Below, in pieces: positions 35,401-47,150 of a stretch of DNA of 64,000 bases. The notes below the pieces were generated by a model. That model saw only the letters and a list, made by a program, of their open reading frames with translations. It was not told the origin of the DNA and made no database searches. The stretch comes from Marsupella aquatica (lineage: Eukaryota > Marchantiophyta): NCBI GenBank assembly GCA_973895155.1, contig OZ316898.1, positions 18,662,001 through 18,726,000 on the forward strand. Reading direction: 5' to 3'. Numbering within the stretch: position 1 is the stretch's first letter; each line of letters opens with the position of its first letter. A program made the position numbers and the translations under genes.

Positions 35401-38400
35401 GCGGCACGTCTGGCCCAGGGCATTCACTAATGAACCTGAAGTGGTTGACTACGTCGCGAGGGTGATTCCGTTTCTTTCTGGGCTCACGATTGCAGACTCC
35501 TGCCAAGGAGTTCTCAGTGGTATGCCTCTTTCATCGAGCTCTTGAGCATGAATTCAATCAGTTCTCAGTAGATCCTTCATACGGATTTTGCTTTCATTTA
35601 TTTCTACCCGATTTCTTACATTCAACTGATTGTTATCAGAGTTTTCATTCCAGCGGCTGGCAATAAATTTAAGTTAGTTCTCAATGGCTAGATTCTGAGT
35701 CTATATTGGATCATTACCTTGAATCAAATTTGTTTGATTGATTTCCTGACCTGGTGACTCAATTGAGGTGAGTCTCCAAATCGTGTCGGATCCTGTTAGG
35801 GACTGTTATTGTTGGAAAAATGATATTTTTGCAGGAGCGGCACGAGGAGCTGGCAATCAATCACTGGCGGCTGTTCTTAACCTCGGTGCATACTACGGTG
35901 TGGGCGTACCATTGGCTTTAGTTTTGGCCTTTTACTTCCATATGAATGGACAAGTACGTACTAAAATGGCCTGTCAGTCTGTGAGTGTGTGTGTTAAGAG
36001 TCTGTAGGTTGATAAAGGCTAGTATTCATCGTTTTCCTTTTGTTGGGTGTATGCAAGTAGAACATGTAGGACTTGCTTTCCTGGAGCTTCATTCATTTCA
36101 CATCTCCGTCAAGTATGGACTTCCCAGCAATTTTATCACTGCACCGCCTCCATCAAGGTTTACTAAAGATGCTATCAATTTATATTGTAACAGGGTCTTT
36201 GGATTGGGTTGATAGCCGCTGTTTTCGTCCAGGCAGTAGGACTTCTCCTTATTTGTATCTACACAGATTGGCAGAAGCAGGTGATTCAACTAAATATTAC
36301 GAAACGTCTTAACAGAGGCGCTTTCTTGGCCAGTGTAGTATTTTGTAATTTGAAGTGAATGCTGTTCAACTCCTGCCGTTGCTTTCAGTTGAAGCGGAAG
36401 CAACTGCGATGGTCATATAATGACTAAACTGAATGCAAGTTTATGTGGTATTTTGCTTATTATAAAATTGGAATTGAAAGTGGAATTCCCAAGCTAGAGG
36501 GATGCTTATGTATTGAGGCTCTTAGCTACGAGTGTGAATGCTGCCTTTCCCTTCGTGTATTCTCTCTCCTGCTGGTTCCACGTATTGACAAGTGCTTTGT
36601 TATCTGGATATGCAGGCCCAAAAGGCGCTGGATCGGGTATTTGCTGACCGGCTGCCAGAAGATCACATTGTAGTTCCTAAAGTGAGTTCAACTCTCAGGC
36701 CCAGAATAGAAGGACAATCACATGCATCTTGTGTGAAATGGTCTAGCTGAAATTATCTATCATCAAACTCTGAACGGCCATGTTAGTGCAATATCTGACA
36801 ATAATGTGTGGTCAATTGCGTACAGGACGACTCTGAATCGCCTTTGATTCAGCAGAGCGAGATACACAATTGAGTAGCGTTAGTTCATGCAGTGGACGAC
36901 AATTCTAAGGGTATTATGGATGGATCCTCCTAAGGTCAAATGGGATAGCATCCTCGGCTATGACACTATTTGTTGCAGAGGTTTCAACAAAACTCAGCAT
37001 GTTTTTATTGGTGCGAGATAATCAAACAGGTTTATTTCAAAGATTCCTTACTCTGGAAGCTTAACTGAAATGGCTAAAGCCTCCGGATCAATTTTGCAGA
37101 TGCATCGAGTCTCCGGGAAGCTCTAAACATATAGACAGGATTATTTGCTTGCTCAAAGATGGTTCTCTCATAGGTCATCTGAAATTGAAGGATCCTGGCT
37201 GTCGTCTTTGTAGATTAATCACGGGAAAATTCTATAGGAAGTAGTCTGTACCCTGGCTGTCATCTTCGTAGATTAATCAAGTGAAAACAGTGTAAAGATA
37301 TGACTAGTTTTGTCAGATGAAGTAGATTGTATCAAATGGTAGTTATTCTTCGGTCTTGGGAACCGTTGGGGATATTCAACTGTGGCATCGTCATAGAGGC
37401 AGCCGTCAGATGAGAAGTGTTTTGGTTCCAATTCATATCTCTTTGAGCAGCTCGTCTTGGGATAATTCCTGATAATCAGGATTATTTTTGTAAAGGCCGG
37501 CACAAGGACTTTTTTATTCGTCGAGCTTGCGTAAGTAGTTCTGGGCGTGTTGCCACCTGAAACTATTTCGGATAGTGTGCATACATTCCACATGCCGAGA
37601 GAATTAGTGCGAAATGTCCTTCCTCTTGCTAAATGAAGTTCGCATTCACTTTGGCAGCAAGCTTCATACATGGATCTTTCTTGTTATACTGTTGGCATAA
37701 ATTTCAGTCTATTCTGTGTTTGGGATGGCCTCAGGAAAACCAAAGGGGCATTGTACAAGATCGGCTTGATTATGCGACTCTATTCAGTGGACGGTAATTG
37801 ACTGATTCCAAAGATGTTACCAAGCAGGAACAGCCCATTGCTTACCAATATGTGAATTCGTACTCAGTTAGTGGCAGCATTTGCTGCTCACATATCTTCT
37901 CACAATAATTTATTGTCCTGAGGCGATATTGTGATGGATACTTGAATATGTACTAGATGGAATCCAGGTCTCAGAGTAAACCCTGAAATACTTGAAGTTT
38001 CCTGACAGTACCAATGAAGGGATGAAATTTGCAAGTGGTAGGGATCCAATGGGATGGTCTTCCTCCATTGGTTCCCTATCTCCGGGCTGAGAATGTTTAC
38101 TGGACGTGTGAGGAGGGAAAAGAACTTAGCATATATTGGCGATAGGCTCTCCATAACCTGGGATGTTTAATGGTAGTGCAATATGAGAAAACGAGCATGC
38201 ATTGGCGATAGCCTCGCCATAGCCTCCTACTCTTTGATTTGGACCTGCTTCCAGAAATGGCCAGTCGACGAAACTAATTGCCCCGTTCCTTTTCAAACGC
38301 ACCTTCTACTACTCTTGAAGGAAGGGCATTGGCAATATTGCACAATTGCTGTCGTTCTCAAGTAAATCTTTCCCAACTATTTTGGGGCTGACTGCAGAAT

Positions 38401-39595
38401 AAGTCATCCTGACTTCATATTGGAATTGAAACCAGAAGAGTTAATTACTCCAAGTTTCCCTGGTAAGAACCTCTGCATATCATGCAACATATCACTTTTG
38501 CCCGTCTGCATAGGGTTTTTCGTCGAAGACACTCTTTACAGGCCGGAGCTGAACCAGACTTAATTGGTAGTTCAACAATTCAAGAGCAGAATCTGGATTA
38601 TGGACACCTGCATCTCACTGTTGCAGCTCTTTTCTTTTTATTGACCAATTTCTGCCTTTGAAATGAGAGGGACAAGTCCCACACCGAATTCCAAATTTGT
38701 AAACTCGGACGAGTTTACTGCCATCATTCGAAAATTTTACTCAAATCTACAATCTCTCAACTACAACCATATTTGTCTGAGTTAAACAGAGGAAATCTTG
38801 AAGACTACAATATTGAACTGGAAGCACACTTGAGGCCCGCACTGTTGCAAATGTGCCATCGACAGCCACTGGAGTCGAGCCCTCAGAAAATTTACATTAG
38901 GAGCCTCCAATTGATTCTAAGAAACTCGAACTGAAGAAAGTGAACAGTTAAGTCCGAGAGGAGATCAATAAGTGGGCAGCGAGGACCCACTAGGATACAT
39001 GGGGGAGCCAGAGCTTAGCAAGCAAGGATCAACGATCCAGTACGAGTTATATCAAAGGTGGTGATCAGTCTTTACAGGAATAAAGATACCGCAGCTGGAG
39101 TGGATCCCGGAATAAATGTTTGTAACGGCAGAACTCACGCTCTCTAATATCATTACACTAAGTATGGCTACACTTAGTGAAGCGAAACTAGCTTGACCGT
39201 TTTCGACAAGAACCATTCCCTTACGCCTATTGGTCATGAAAAGTCCCGCGAGAAGTTGGACACCATGCGATTGGAATTTGTTTGTAAAGGTTGGATACGC
39301 TCCCCATCCAATCAACGCAAATCTTCGCCAATAACGATTTCCCTCAACAAAGTGAATTAAATCTGCACAATTAACTAAGAGTCTACGGTTTAATGATATG
39401 ATCCACCGATGATTATATAATTTAAAACCATTCAAAACTAAAAGCCAAGAATGTTACAACAAACAGTAGTGAAGTCCCAGAATTTCGTGACTTTCAATTT
39501 GCGTCTAAAGCTATGAGCCTGTGTAACAATTAATAAATCTAACAATTTCTGAACACTGTCTGCTAAAAGCTATCTGGTCGGGTACAAGTTCGATA
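32430..39595 (+). repeat. segmental duplication unit B1 (contains MATE3)
   Basis: Homology with 40660-46690 starts at the 5' leader (GAGCTCATCGAC, then CATTTGGCATCAGCGAGACT). It runs through the whole gene and about 2.7 kb of 3' flank, ending near GTGGTCGGGT-like words at about 39585 and 46690. B1 carries about 1 kb (38332-39342) missing from B2. Divergence is clearly greater than between the A units. Confidence 0.8.
32548..36873 (+). CDS. MATE/DTX-family exporter (MATE3)
   Basis: Nine coding exons give 515 aa: 32548-32847, 33452-33996, 34307-34393, 34803-34859, 35281-35519, 35835-35953, 36194-36280, 36616-36681, 36826-36873. All are GT-AG with no frame break. The ATG (MTNSLTEPL) aligns with the start of MATE4; an in-frame upstream TTG is ignored. 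Exons 2-8 have the same lengths and phases as in MATE1 and MATE2, showing common descent. Family marks are [42 protein letters not shown] and [10 protein letters not shown]. The N-terminus is longer and more acidic/basic than in MATE1 ([13 protein letters not shown]), and the C-terminal exon (ends SEIHN) is unrelated to the KAKE tail of the first pair. Substrate unknown. Confidence 0.92.
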
Positions 39596-39620
39596 AAGTT
39601 CTCCCATGCTTGTTATGTAG
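36874..39620. other. 3' flank of MATE3, no recognised gene
   Basis: No coding frame with similarity was seen. Most of the stretch matches the MATE4 3' flank at 45078-46690. The exception is 38332-39342, which is present only here. Minus-strand frames such as 37273-37671 are not conserved as reading frames in the duplicate, which argues against coding. Confidence 0.55.
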
Positions 39621-40250
39621 AAGTGGAGCAGATTGATAAGTATGAGCTGATGGACCCCGTGGACATACTCGGGCTCCTGGGCCAAGTCCATGGTGTGAGA
39701 GGGATTGAAGGGATCCAAATGGTCTGAACGGCGTGACGCAGTGGCTGAGCTGACTCGTCTGGCATCAGCCAAACTCCTCGCTCCCGGAGATTACGTTGCG
39801 GTCTCTCGCTTGCTGAAGAATCTGATCACGGACGTGAATCTGGCCGTGGCCGTGCAGGCGGTACAAGCGGCTGGGAATCTAGCCAGGGGGCTACAGACGG
39901 ATTACAGTTTGCTCCCTCGGCTGCTGGAGAGATTCAATTAGAGAAAGTCGGTGACGGCTGATGCAGTGATGCACACTCTGGTGACAATGCATGGGAGTGG
40001 ATCTTTCAAATCGGGAGAGAGTGTCGAGGAGGTGAGAGTGGCATGAAAGAGCAATGTTCCTTTCGGAGATCTCAATGCTTGATTTGGGTAGGGCAGTGCA
40101 CGGATAACCGCAATAAAGCCATCGTTACAAAGCAGTAGAAGGAATATGCATGTTCCCCATATTGATGGAGAGCCTCAACAATGGCATTCCGGAGGTCAGA
40201 GGCGCGGCATTTGGTACCGTGGCTGCAACTGCGAAAGTAGTTGTAGAGCA
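39621..40250 (+). pseudogene. MOR1/XMAP215-type TOG-domain gene fragment, broken
   Basis: The pieces read like part of plant MOR1 (XMAP215/CKAP5 family), a microtubule polymerase built from TOG domains. In order I see YELMDPVDIL (about 39640), then KWSERRDAVAELTRLAS (39719), then LITDVNLAVAVQAVQAAGNL (39824), a weaker match after 39935, and finally MESLNNGIPEVRGAAFG (about 40167). The fragment is interrupted by a shift after DPVDIL, a TGA where the family has Trp before EG(V/L)K, a TAG after LLERFN, another TAG near 40137 and a further shift near 40150. Only part of one TOG repeat is present and neighbouring exons are missing. It is a dead gene fragment lying between the two B duplication units. 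Confidence 0.82.
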
Positions 40251-40773
40251 AAACTACACTCGGGGCTTACGTGTAGTAATTCATGGCCACTCGGGGGCCA
40301 TGGTTGTAAACCACTCGTGCTCACGCCCTCGGGAATTACATCCTACAACCCCCTTGGATTACCCTACACATTTTTTGCCAAAAGTTGCACAGATTTCTAA
40401 GAGAGATGGAATCTAGCCAAGTTTGCCCACTAAAAACAACACTGAATCGGCAGACATCTACGCATTTACAGTTTCTGCAACGTCACCCACTTACTTTACC
40501 TGACGGTATTCGTACATGTGGTATGCCCCAGGACAAGTCCCAGCGGTCAGCGACCATGGTCGTCTATTTGGTCAAGAGTGGGTAGAAAATATACGTACAC
40601 TACAAGGCTCTATAATCTCCAATGTGCTTTTCCGTTATCGCAGAGTACTTATTTGGCGTCGAGCTCATCGACCTGTCGTTCATTTGGCATCAGCGAGACT
40701 GTGATCGAGAGACGAAAGGGAGGAGGCAGGCTCGAAGAAAAATTGGGAGCTGACAGAATAAGGTTTAGCGACC
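40251..40773. other. MATE4 upstream region
   Basis: This stretch lies between the MOR1 relic and the MATE4 start. From about 40660 it matches the MATE3 leader (CATTTGGCATCAGCGAGACT), so it holds the conserved 5' UTR or core promoter of the B pair. The minisatellite and G-run found upstream of MATE3 are absent here. Confidence 0.6.
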
Positions 40774-43700
40774 ATGACGCATTCTCTCACAGAGCCTCTC
40801 ATTCAAGGTAACGGAAGAGAGGTGTCTGTGAGAGAGGACAAGAATTTGACGCAGAAGCAGAAGGAGAGCTCGAATGCGGGTTCAGGATGGGTGGGAGCCG
40901 AGCTGAAGATGCAATTTTGGTTGGCGGCGCCGATGGTGTGCGCGAGTTTGTTGCTGTACTCGCTCAATCTAGCGTCGGTGATGTTCGTGGGGCATTTGGG
41001 GGAGCTCGCTCTGGCAAGCGCTTCGATGGGCACCTCAATTGCCAGTGTCACAGGCTTCTGCTTTCTGGTAAATTCATCTTCTCCTCCAATCCGTTCTCTG
41101 CTCCAATTCAAGTTTTTACTCGTTTGTGTTTGGTTTGTTAGCTGGAACGAAATTTATGAGATGCTCTGTATCGTTTTATCCATATCAATTTGTGAGCAGA
41201 ACTAGTGAACGGAAAATAACTGACAGAATCGACACGTGGGGATTTGTATGTCTGTCAAGTCTTAGCATGAACGTTATGGTCACGCCAATCGATTGAGAGA
41301 CAGAGACTTGTGGTACTTGTTTACATGTTCTTCTCAAAAGGGAACTTCATCCATCTCATTTTTCCGGTGTCCCTTGAGATGCCTATAGAGTCGAATGGCA
41401 TTCAGCTTGTGGCATCATCGTGCATTCTGGGACCTACGCTTCTGAGAGTAATTCCAAAAGTTTCGTTAAGGTCCTTCGGCACATTTCAGTTGGTGGCTCA
41501 CACTCGCTGAAAGTTTGGACTGGTGACTCGGAGTCAGCTAAAGTTCAGCTATTAATCTGCCAAATGTGATTTGGCATTTTCGGTGTAACAACAGCTAGTT
41601 GAAATGCGAACTCGTGTTTGGTTGTGCAGTTTGGAATGGCCTCAGCTTTGGAGACTTTATGTGGACAAGCGTACGGGGCCAAACAATATGCCTTGCTCGG
41701 GACCTATCTTCAACGAGGAATTGTGGTTCTGAGTGTCACCAGTGTGCCGATCGTTTTCATGTGGATGAACGTCGGTACGCTTCTTCGGGCGATGGGGCAG
41801 GATCCTGAGATTGCAGATGGCGCTGGAGAATATGCTCGGTGGATGGTTCCGAGTCTGTTCGGCTTTGCGGTCTTGCAGCCGCTCGTGAAGTTCCTCCAAA
41901 CCCAGAGCGCCGTGTTGCCAATGGCGTTGTGCTCCGCAATAGTTTTGTGCTTCCACATCCCCATCTGCTGGCTGCTCGTCTACAAGCTGGGAGTGGGTTT
42001 TAGGGGTGCTGCTCTTGCTCACGGATTATCAACGTGGTTGAATGTGACGTTCCTCGTCATCTATGTCAAATTCGGTCGTGCTTGCAAGCGTACTTGGGTG
42101 GGCTTCACCTCCGAGGCCTTCCACGACATGAAAATCTTCTTCAAGCTCGCCATACCCTCGACGCTGATGATATGGTGAGCACATGCACCATGCACCCTTC
42201 CAATTATCATTGGAAAGCTTCTCCGTTCTCCGTTTTCTGAAATTCATTTTACCTGACGTAGCACTTTCATCATTGTTTGCCTGTCCTTCGTCTTCTGACC
42301 GCGTTTGCGGAATGCTGATATCAATTTGTATTGGGTGTCCTTCTGGTACTGTTTAAGATTGCACTTCTTCTGCCCTTTTATACACTCGCTCTGATTCACC
42401 GATAACTGACATGTTTTTTCACGAACAGTTTGGAGTACTGGTCCTTCGAGATGATGGTGCTCATGTCGGGATTACTGCCGAATCCTAAACTGGAGACGTC
42501 GACGTTTACTATCTGGTATGGCTATTCACCGAGGGCATTCAACGATCTCGGATCGTTCAGTTCTTTCACTGTCTCAATACAGCTATCCACAGTTCTTGAC
42601 TGCAAAAGGATGATCGTGAGTCAATGAAACCGCTCTGCAATGGAAGACTTTGATATAGCAGCAGGATACCAACAGCTGCTTTGCTTTCATGAAACCGATT
42701 GTCTCGTTGGCACAATTCGATAATCACTCGAATTTGCTAATGGCCAGCCGCTTCATACAACTGATTAGTAAACATGCATCTCACACAAGCACGACAGGAA
42801 ACACAGCACTAAGTCTGCACTAAGTTTTTCCGAATAGCACTAAAGTCCGCAGATGTAGAAGTATACAATAAAACAGCTATTGAAGTGTTAGGTGCCGCAA
42901 CAGGAATGAAAGCAACTGATTTCTCGATGTGTGGCCGTTTGCAGCTTGAATACGATCGCTCTCCTGTACATGATTCCTTACGGGCTCAGTGCGTCTGTGA
43001 GGTGAGCTCCTCGCTGACTAACAACTTTCTGCCCACCTCACAGAGAAAATGAACACACCCAGTAACTAAGAAGCAAACAGAAAATCCCCAAAAGAAACCG
43101 TCGTTGAAGGCGAGTTGGTACACCTAAAACGGTTGCGGTTTGCTTTCGATGCTTGAAGAGTGGCTATGTCTCAGAGGCCTAGATTTCGTCGCCTTTTCAT
43201 GTCCGAAGCGCAATGCTTCGTCGCTGCGTTCTATGGATATAGACCCATTACAATTCTTGTGGATTTTCTTGTGGCAAATTGCATGAAGACGGTGTCTCGA
43301 AAATTGGTCTTGAAATGCACTGATAGTTCCCTTCAGTTTAACCGACCAGATGATGGTGGTAACCTCAGATGTTCGCGGCAGGAGAAATTGCACATCCTTT
43401 ACCTGACTGATCGTGTGGGGTTTGTGCAGCACGAGAGTGTCAAACGAGTTGGGGGCTGGGAGAGCATCTATGGCAAAGAGGGCAGTGATAGTGGCACTGT
43501 CACTGGGTCTCACAGAGGGACTCATCATGTCGACCATCATGTTCTCGTTGCGGTACGTCTGGCCCAGGGCATTCACTAATGAACCTGAAGTGGTTGATTA
43601 CGTCGCGACGGTGATTCCGTTTCTTTCTGTGCTCACGATTGCGGACTCCTGCCAAGGAGTTCTAAGTGGTATGTCTCTTTCATTCCAGCTCTTGAGCATG

Positions 43701-46690
43701 AATTCAACCAGTCTCAGTAGATTCTTTATACAAATCAGTCGCTCGGACTCATGGATTTTGCTTTCATATATTTCTACCTGATATCTTACATTTAGCTGAT
43801 TGTTATCAGAGTGCTAATTCTTTCATTCCAGCTGTTGGCAGTAAAATTTAGTTAGTTCTCAATGGCTAGATCCCGAATCTATATGGGATTATTTCCTTGA
43901 ACCAAATGGTATTCTTTGATTTATTTCCTGACCTGTTAACCCAATTGCGGTGAGTACAAATCGTGTTGAATCCTGTCAGGGACTGTTATTGATGGAGCAA
44001 TGATATTTTTGCAGGAGTGGCACGAGGAGCTGGCAATCAATCACTGGCAGCTGTTCTTAACCTCGGTGCATACTACGGTGTGGGCGTACCATTGGCCTTA
44101 GTTTTGGCCTTCTATTTTCATATGAATGGACAAGTATGTAGCAAACTGGCCTGTGAGTCTGTTTGTTAAGAGCCTATAGGTTGATGAAGGCTAGCATTCA
44201 TCCTTTCCGGCTTGTTGGGTGTTTGAGAGTACAACATGGTAGGACTTGCTTTCCCGGAGCTTCATTCACTTCACATCTCCGTCAAGTATACACTTCCCAG
44301 CAATTTTATCACTGCACCGCCTCCATCAAGGTTTACTAAAGATGCTATCTTTTCTTATTGTAACAGGGTCTTTGGATTGGGTTGATAGCCGCTGTTTCTG
44401 TCCAGGCAGCAGGACTTCTGCTTATTTCTATCTACACAGATTGGGAGAAACAGGTGACTTAATTACTCATCAACGTGAAACGTCTTAACACAGGCGCTTT
44501 CTTGCCCAGTACAGTATTTCGTAATTGAATTGAATGTTTCTGATCTCCCTGCCGTTGCTTTCAGTTGAAGCGGAAGCAACTGCGATGGTCAAATAATGAC
44601 TAACCTCAATTCTAGTTTATGTGGCAATATGCTCATAATAAAATTGGAACTGAAAGCGTAACTCCCAAGCTAGAGCCTGGACGCTAATGTGTTGAGGCTC
44701 TTTAGCTACCAGTATTAATCCTGCCTTTTCCTTCCTTCATGTTTTCTCTCCCCTGCTGGTACCACGCACTGACAAGTGCTTTGTTATCTGGATATACAGG
44801 CTCAAAATGCGCTGGATCGGGTATTTGCTGACCGGCTGCCAGAAGATCACATTGTAGTTCATAAAGTGAGTTCATCTCTCAGACCCAGAATAGAAGGAAA
44901 AACACATGCATCTTGTGTGAAATGGTCTCATTGAAAGTCCGAGCAACTAAGACCAATTTTCTTTCATCAAGCTCCGAACGGCCGTGTCAGTGCAATTTCT
45001 AACAATAATGTATGGTCAATTGCGTTCAGGACGGCTCTGAATCGCGGTTCATTCAGCAGAGCGAGATACATAATTGATTACCGTTAGTTCATGCATTTGA
45101 CGAGAATTCTAAGGGCACTATGGATGGATCCTCCAAAGCTCAAATGGGATAGGATCCTCGCCATGAAACTATCTATGGGCCAGGTTCAAACGAAACTCAG
45201 CATTTTTTCTGGTGCGAGATAATCAAAGAGGTTTATTTCAAAGATTCCTTAAGCTGGAAGCGTACCTGAAATGGCAAGCCTCCAGATCAATTTTGCAGAT
45301 CCATCGAGTTTCCGGGAAGCTCTAAACATAGACACATTTGTTTGCTTGCTCAAGGGAAACCTCTGTAAACATATGACCAGTTTTGTCATATGAAGTAGAT
45401 TGTATCAAATGATAGTTGTTCTTCAGCCTTGGGAACAGTTGGGGAAATTTTACTGTCTGGCATTGTCATCGAGACAGCCGTCACATGAGAAGTGATTTGG
45501 TTCCAGTCATATCTCTTTGATCAGCTCGTCTTGGGATAATTCCTGATATTAATATTAATTCTTTTAAGGCCGGCACGAGAACTTCATTTTTCGTTGAGCT
45601 TGTGTTAATAGCTCTGTGGGTACTGCCACCTGAAATAATTTCGGATAGTGTGAATAGACCCCACGCGTCGAGAGAAATTAGTGCGAAATGTCCTTCCACT
45701 TGCTAAAGAAAGCTCGCGTTCACTATGGCAGGAACGTACATGGATGTTTTTGGCTGTCCTATTGGCATAAATTTCAGTCTAGTCTATGTTTGGGATGTCC
45801 CTTGGGATGTCCACAAGGGACATCGACTTAATCTATGGTACAAGATCAACTTGATTATGCAAACTGTATTCAATACACAGTGATTCACCAAGCAGGAACA
45901 TCCCATTACTACATTCCCTGAACTCTTTGCAGTGTTGGCGGCAGCATTTAATGCTCACGTATCTCACAACGGTAGAATTTAGAGTTCGCAGTCGACATTG
46001 TGATGTATACTTGAATATGTCCTAGATGGAATCCCGGAATTCGCAAAACAAATCCTGAATTTCTTGAAGTTTCCTAAGAGTAGCAATGAAGGGATGAAGT
46101 TTGCAAGTTTGCAGGGATCCAATCGGTTGGTCTTCCTCCGTTGATCTTCCCTATCTATGCCGGGCTGAGACGGAATGTTTAATGAACGTGTGATAAGGGA
46201 AAAAGAGCTAGAATAGTTTGGCGATAGGTTCTCCATGGCCTGGGATGCTTAATGGTAGTGCGGTATGAGAAATAAAAAACGAGCATGCATTGGCGATAGC
46301 CTTGCCATAGCCTCCTACACTTTGATTTGAACCTGCTTCCAGAAAATCCCAGTCGACGAAACTCATTGCATGGATTGATCCTTATAAACGCACCTTCAAC
46401 TACTCTTGAAGGAAGGGCTTTCTCTCAATAAAGTGAGTTCAGAATTTGCAAAATTAAGTTAGAGTCACGGTTTAGGATCCACCGATGATCATATAATTTG
46501 AAACTATTCAACACTAAATGCCATGAGTGTTACAACAAACAATTGTGCAGTCCCAGAATTTTGTGAATTCCAATTTGTGTAGGCTATGAGCCTGTGTAAC
46601 AGTTGTCAAAAATAATAAATCTGTACAAGATTATCCTTACACTCTACCAATTTCTAAATGTTTTGTTTGCTAAGATCTATGTGGTCGGGT
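40660..46690 (+). repeat. segmental duplication unit B2 (contains MATE4)
   Basis: This is the partner of 32430-39595 in the same orientation. The leader, gene, introns and 3' flank align. It lacks the 38332-39342 segment, as shown by AAGGAAGGGC running directly into TTTCTCTCAATAAAGTGA near 46420. Confidence 0.8.
40774..45077 (+). CDS. MATE/DTX-family exporter (MATE4)
   Basis: Nine coding exons give 513 aa: 40774-41067, 41630-42174, 42429-42515, 42945-43001, 43430-43668, 44015-44133, 44367-44453, 44800-44865, 45030-45077. All are GT-AG with an intact frame. The first ATG in frame is used (MTHSLTEPL). It is the closest relative of MATE3; in the large second exon I count about 23 differing residues, compared with nine between MATE1 and MATE2, so the B duplication is older or faster evolving. 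Family marks are [31 protein letters not shown] and TRVSNELGAG. The tail ends SEIHN as in MATE3. It is likely a membrane exporter with unknown substrate. Confidence 0.92.
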
Positions 46691-47150
46691 CAAATAGGAG
46701 AAAACTTGAAAGGTCATCCGAAACACTTACACCCTTGTTTGACCGCCTAGGCTAACACGAAATGTGTACAATTGTTGGGACTAACTTGAGGACTAACTAC
46801 GTCTCTCAAACCAATCGAGAATGAAGACGGAATATAAAATTCAGCCAACCCGAGAGCGATAATCAAATGTGTATTTTGGTCAACGCCAAAAAGGATGATG
46901 TACGGGTGCATCCTGATGGTTCCTTCCTAAAACCTATGGTAAATATGGACATGAGGAGGTGTTTGCTACGGTAGCTAATGCAATCCTCCAATCAGTAAAC
47001 ATTGAAGAATGAAAGTGTTTTTCAAAATTGATTCATGGTGAAATGGACCTACGAATCAGATGAGCTTTGATCTTCCCCTGGACTAGGGGAGACGTGATGT
47101 TGAAGTCTAGTAACCGTAAGAATTGATGAAACTGGCAAGCTGTGGTTGAT
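45078..47150. other. 3' flank of MATE4 and LRR2, no recognised gene
   Basis: This convergent intergenic region lies between the plus-strand MATE4 stop and the minus-strand LRR2 stop. Up to about 46690 it belongs to duplication unit B2. The remainder should contain the LRR2 3' UTR. No coding frame was recognised. Confidence 0.55.
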
